Origin: Candidatus Thorarchaeota archaeon
GTDB taxonomy: Archaea; Asgardarchaeota; Thorarchaeia; Thorarchaeales; Thorarchaeaceae
Length of the DNA stretch: 36,268 nt
NCBI GenBank assembly: GCA_011364905.1
Contig: RDNZ01000028.1
Span: 1-36,268 of the forward strand
Direction of reading: 5' to 3'
Part shown: one piece after another, positions 33,417 to 36,268 of the stretch
How positions within the stretch are numbered: position 1 is the first letter of the stretch
Layout of the letters: each line of letters starts with the position of its first letter
Notes under the pieces: model-generated
What the model was told of the DNA's origin: nothing
The model's input: only the letters and a program-made list of their open reading frames with translations
Databases searched by the model: none
Program-made: the position numbers and the translations under genes

Positions 33417-33659
33417 ATGAAAGTGATGTCTAAACGGACCAAGCTGTCATCAGAAGAGGTGCTTGAGAGAGCCAAAAACTTCTTCGAAAACAATAGTGGT
33501 CTGAAGTTAGCAGATGAAACAGCGAATTGTTGTATTGAATTCTCCAGTAATCTTGGATTTGTCATAGTCCAAATTCAAAATGAGCCTCAAAGCAGAGAGG
33601 TAGTAGTGAGGACTCAGGAGTATGAGTATCAGATTCAGGAGTTTTTGGGGAAAATCTAG
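33417..33659 (+). CDS. Small conserved-looking protein of unknown function
   Basis: An 80-residue protein: 'LSSEEVLERAKNFFENNSGL' (helix), then 'CCIEFSSNLGFVIVQIQNEP' (beta) and 'VVVRTQEYEYQIQEFLGKI' at the C-terminus. The pattern (SSEEV.ERAK.FF, then a beta sheet, then an EY.YQ..EFL tail) looks like a small family I have seen in anaerobic archaea and Chloroflexi, without a named function. It lies 201 nt upstream of the RACo-like gene on the same strand. A TATA-like ACTATATT near 33402 suggests a leaderless start at 33417 or at the in-frame ATG at 33426. Confidence 0.6.
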   Translation: MKVMSKRTKLSSEEVLERAKNFFENNSGLKLADETANCCIEFSSNLGFVIVQIQNEPQSREVVVRTQEYEYQIQEFLGKI

Positions 33660-33860
33660 TCCATACAGAAAAGTCGCTGAAACATGTCTAATCTATCCTT
33701 ACAGCCTTTCAAATCTACAAAGGTTTGCACAATCAAATGATACATAGTTTTCTTCAATCTAGCAGCTGCTTTATTTGAAGCCAAGGCATTCAAGATTTGC
33801 AGAACATTGAGCAAGTCTGAACCGCAATGTCCATGATATCTGAAAGGATATGAGATTCCC

Positions 33861-35468
33861 TTGACCAAAAAAATCGTGACTTTTGAGCCATCAGGGCTCA
33901 GGATCAAAGTAAATGAAACAGTCACAATTCTGGATAGTGCTCGTAGAATAGGCTTGTATCTACCATCAGAGTGTGGAGGGAAAGGGACTTGCGGAAAGTG
34001 CTTGGTCTTAGTAGAACCACCTCCAGAACCTACAGAAGTTGACTATACTTACATCTCCCAGTCCGACCTTGAGAATGGAATACGGCTAGCCTGCCAACAT
34101 GGAATTCAGAGAGATACGCGCGTTGCGATGAAGCAGACCACAATTCCGGTCAAGATACTCATAGACGGAGCGTTGAGCACGGAGAAGTGGAACATCGACA
34201 CGAGTCTTGAGCGCCAGAAAGGCGTGGCAATCGACTTGGGAACGACAACAATTGTTGCTTACCTCCTAGATCTGGAAACAGGTATTCAGATAGGTCATGC
34301 GGCATGCCTGAATCCTCAGATTATGTATGGCGAAGATGTCATGTCGCGTATTTCATACGCAGCCCTTGAGGATGGTGGAGTTGAGGTACTCAGAAACATA
34401 GTCGTGCGTAGAGTTGAAGAACTCATTATTGAGCTGATTGAGTCCGCACATGTAAGCCCTCAGGACCTTAGCAGACTAACAATAGTAGGAAATCCTGCGA
34501 TGCACCACCTCTTTCTTGGCTTGAACACAAAACCGCTAGGTGTGGCACCATATGAACCAGTCATCAAGAATGCCCTTAACAAGAGCGGCGAGGAACTGGG
34601 ATTCACCAATATCAAGAAGGTTGGATCATACCTAGCCCCAAACATTGCAGGATTTGTGGGAGGCGATACTGCTGCATTCATCCTATCTCAACGGTTAGAC
34701 TCAACTGATAAGATTGTGCTTGGAATTGATATTGGTACCAATGGTGAGATACTTCTCTCGGTAAAAGGAGAATTGTTCTGTTGTTCTGCTGCTGCAGGAA
34801 GTGCCTTTGAAGGAGCAACAATACGGCATGGTATGAGGGGACAAGAAGGCGCAATAGAGTATGTATCGATCTCAGATCCCAACAAAGCACCGGAAATCTC
34901 TGTCATAGGCAATATTCCTCCAAAAGGAATCTGTGGATCTGGTATCGTTGACATTGTTTCAGAGCTAAAGGCATCAGGAATCATAGAGTCGAGTGGAAGA
35001 ATGCTGGAATCGAGTAGAGTGGTTGATTTCGATGGAGTAAAGGCATATACTATCATTAAACCTGGTGAAGATGATTCCCAGCAGTCAATAGTTTTCACCC
35101 AGAAAGACATTAGACAAGTACAACTCGCCAAGGGAGCAATTCTTGCAGGTGCGAGTATCTTGATGCATTCTACCGGTGTAAAAGTTGCAGATATTGATAT
35201 GCTTCTACTTGCCGGTGCATTTGGTAATTACATCAACCCGAGGAGTGCATTATCCATAGGGCTTTTGCCTCCAGTTGATATAGAAAGAGTCACTCCTGTT
35301 GGTAATGCTGCTGGGGAGGGGGCAAAGAGGATGCTTCTTTCCCTTCAAGAAAGAACGCTGATTGAACAAGTAGCCGAGAGAGTCAATTACCTTGAACTCG
35401 CGCAATACGAGAGCTTTGCCCAAATCTTCTCCCGAGCAACGACACTTGAAGGTAAGATGCCCATTTAG
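33861..35468 (+). CDS. RACo-like corrinoid-activation protein (2Fe-2S + ASKHA)
   Basis: A 535-residue protein. The N-terminus is a plant-type [2Fe-2S] ferredoxin: Cys38, Cys44, Cys47 and Cys78 (CGGKGTCGKC, later LACQH). The C-terminal two thirds form the ASKHA ATPase domain of DUF4445/RACo proteins: 'GVAIDLGTTTIVAYLLDLET' (about residues 120-139), 'LTIVGNPAMHHLFLGL', 'VLGIDIGTNGEILLSVKGEL' (about 287-306), and 'LLLAGAFGNYINPRSALSIG' near the end. The family uses ATP hydrolysis to push an electron onto the Co(II) form of a corrinoid protein and so re-activates it for methyl transfer. Relatives serve Mtx-type methyltransferases or the corrinoid/iron-sulfur protein. The target here is not adjacent. 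The HgcA-like fusion 7 kb away and unseen methyltransferases are candidates. The start is TTG. Confidence 0.93.
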   Translation: MTKKIVTFEPSGLRIKVNETVTILDSARRIGLYLPSECGGKGTCGKCLVLVEPPPEPTEVDYTYISQSDLENGIRLACQHGIQRDTRVAMKQTTIPVKILIDGALSTEKWNIDTSLERQKGVAIDLGTTTIVAYLLDLETGIQIGHAACLNPQIMYGEDVMSRISYAALEDGGVEVLRNIVVRRVEELIIELIESAHVSPQDLSRLTIVGNPAMHHLFLGLNTKPLGVAPYEPVIKNALNKSGEELGFTNIKKVGSYLAPNIAGFVGGDTAAFILSQRLDSTDKIVLGIDIGTNGEILLSVKGELFCCSAAAGSAFEGATIRHGMRGQEGAIEYVSISDPNKAPEISVIGNIPPKGICGSGIVDIVSELKASGIIESSGRMLESSRVVDFDGVKAYTIIKPGEDDSQQSIVFTQKDIRQVQLAKGAILAGASILMHSTGVKVADIDMLLLAGAFGNYINPRSALSIGLLPPVDIERVTPVGNAAGEGAKRMLLSLQERTLIEQVAERVNYLELAQYESFAQIFSRATTLEGKMPI

Positions 35469-35525
35469 TATTTTTTAATTTCCAGTTTGCAATTATTTAT
35501 TTACTGAACCTGAGAAGTCACTTGT

Positions 35526-35762
35526 ATGATTGAAGTTACTCTCTATGGCGACGTAAAAAAGATAGTAGTGGAGAACAATCCCGACGCCAAATCAATAATG
35601 CTCTACGATTACGTTGAAGGTGAGAATTTTCAGGACTTCTTGCACCGTCTAGGCTTGGATCTGGAGGTTGTTGGTGATTGCTACATCAACAATACTCTCG
35701 CAGAACCCGATAAGGTTCTTCATGACCGTGATACATTAGAGCTTAACCAACGAACTACCTGA
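35526..35762 (+). CDS. MoaD/ThiS-like beta-grasp protein without C-terminal Gly-Gly
   Basis: A 78-residue protein with the beta-grasp pattern: MIEVTLYGDVKKIVVENN, then FQDFLHRLGLDLEVVGDCYI, NNTLAEPDKVLHDRDTLEL. The 'VL.D.DTLEL' end is the MoaD/ThiS/ubiquitin-like signature region. Sulfur carriers and ubiquitin-like modifiers end in Gly-Gly, but this one ends NQRTT, so conjugation or thiocarboxylate formation seems impossible without trimming or another role. It lies 57 nt after the RACo-like gene on the same strand and may be cotranscribed with it. An ATG start follows a TATTTATTTA stretch at about 35495, which could be its own promoter. Confidence 0.75.
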   Translation: MIEVTLYGDVKKIVVENNPDAKSIMLYDYVEGENFQDFLHRLGLDLEVVGDCYINNTLAEPDKVLHDRDTLELNQRTT

Positions 35763-35853
35763 CACCTTGAATCTCAATTCCCTTCGTTTCAATGAAAGAT
35801 TGAACCCCTACAACATATGCAAACAGTGTTCTATTCTGAAGACAATGGGCAGT

Positions 35854-36268
35854 TCAGATACCATCTTTGAAAGACTCTACGAGCTGCGAAAGTTTCTGGA
35901 CATCTACATCTCTCGCATAGAGCGGTGTTTCATCCTCCTCATAAACCCCTGATTCATCCTCAAAGGTTGGTTTTAGAGGATTCACATAGAACACGCCTAG
36001 TGGTAACTTCTTTGTTTCTAGCGATTTCTTGAGAGCTGCCATCTGGTCGCTAGGATTATGAGAATCATCCAGATAATACGTATGCTCTTTGAACCACTTG
36101 AAAGTGTTCACCCTATTGTAGGTCACGCAGGGCTGGAAGATATCAACCAACGCAAATCCTTTGTGTTTAATGGCCTTCTTCATTATCTCTTTTGTTTCAT
36201 CCCTATCGCCGATGAAAGCTCTTGCCACAAATGAAGCATCCATTGAAATCGCCAGAGCAAGTGGATTG
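35854..36268 (-). CDS. 2-oxoacid:ferredoxin oxidoreductase beta subunit, partial
   Basis: The C-terminal 137 residues of a gene that enters from the right edge. 'NPLALAISMDASFVARAFIG' and 'AIKHKGFALVDIFQPCVTYN' are the typical late segment of the thiamine-diphosphate-binding beta subunit (PorB/KorB/VorB type). These enzymes oxidise 2-oxoacids to acyl-CoA and reduce ferredoxin in anaerobic metabolism. The sequence then runs 'YYLDDSHNPSDQMAALKKSL' and 'LPLGVFYVNPLKPTFEDESG' to a TGA at 35854. The exact substrate (pyruvate, 2-oxoglutarate or branched) cannot be decided from this part. The alpha subunit would be expected upstream on the minus strand, beyond the window. Confidence 0.9.
   Translation of the reverse strand, partial: NPLALAISMDASFVARAFIGDRDETKEIMKKAIKHKGFALVDIFQPCVTYNRVNTFKWFKEHTYYLDDSHNPSDQMAALKKSLETKKLPLGVFYVNPLKPTFEDESGVYEEDETPLYARDVDVQKLSQLVESFKDGI

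Noticed and set aside
33656..33925. Minus-strand frame of 89 codons
   Set aside because: The C-terminal part reads rather protein-like (DLLNVLQILNALASNKAAAR), but it overlaps the start of the RACo-like gene antisense and has no start signal. I cannot support it as a gene, though a shorter version at 33656-33856 is not excluded.

Overview
The window is archaeal. The 16S rRNA gene ends in an archaeal anti-Shine-Dalgarno tail (ATCACCTCCT). Promoters look like BRE/TATA boxes, some genes appear leaderless, TTG and GTG starts are frequent, and family content is archaeal (HTH_45 winged helix, LVIVD and BNR surface propellers, ACR3, LarE, 2-oxoacid:ferredoxin oxidoreductase). The gene mix and the lone 16S gene suggest an anaerobic, Asgard-like archaeon, possibly Thorarchaeia. 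That placement is a judgement from memory, not a phylogeny.

Layout. 1-3589: minus-strand genes (edge of a winged-helix regulator, a six-TM protein, an M1 aminopeptidase with HEAT repeats), with a candidate structured RNA at 890-972. 3590-5860: a solitary 16S rRNA gene with a long leader and trailer and no 23S, 5S or tRNA beside it. 5.9-9.8 kb: small membrane or surface proteins, a 2TM protein, a nucleotidyltransferase-fold protein and two decayed gene fragments. 9.8-14.8 kb: a two-HTH Lrp/AsnC-type regulator, a three-gene ABC-2 exporter operon, then an RDD/CPBP-protease pair. 14.8-23.1 kb: an Fe-S protein, a RibD/DHFR-like reductase, a surface beta-helix protein, a BNR (sialidase-like) surface protein, a divergent Na+/Ca2+ exchanger-family protein and an ACR3 arsenite exporter. 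23.3-28.2 kb: a hypothetical protein, a GNAT, a three-part fusion (SAM methyltransferase + HgcA-like corrinoid membrane module + HgcB-like ferredoxin) and an LVIVD propeller. 28.5-36.3 kb: a B12-binding-type radical SAM protein, LarE, a second BNR paralogue, small unknowns, a RACo-like corrinoid activator, a MoaD-like beta-grasp protein and the edge of an oxoacid:ferredoxin oxidoreductase beta subunit.

Two things stand out. First, a structured intergenic element of about 70-90 nt occurs 13 times (8 near-complete), all on the plus strand, from 5.77 to 27.0 kb. One copy is the 16S trailer. The 16S leader carries a diverged inverted copy, so leader and trailer can form about 35 base pairs and enclose the rRNA. 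The element has nested hairpins and a T-rich end, and mostly follows the 3' ends of plus-strand genes. Second, the fusion at 24979-26907 joins a methyltransferase to HgcA/HgcB-like modules, with a modified cap-helix motif (NVWCSSCGK). Together with the RACo-like protein, a corrinoid Fe-S-type cluster domain and a B12-type radical SAM protein, it suggests corrinoid-based one-carbon chemistry.

No CRISPR array, tRNA or transposase was found. Apart from the rRNA flanks, stretches over 300 bases without a gene are described in their own entries.
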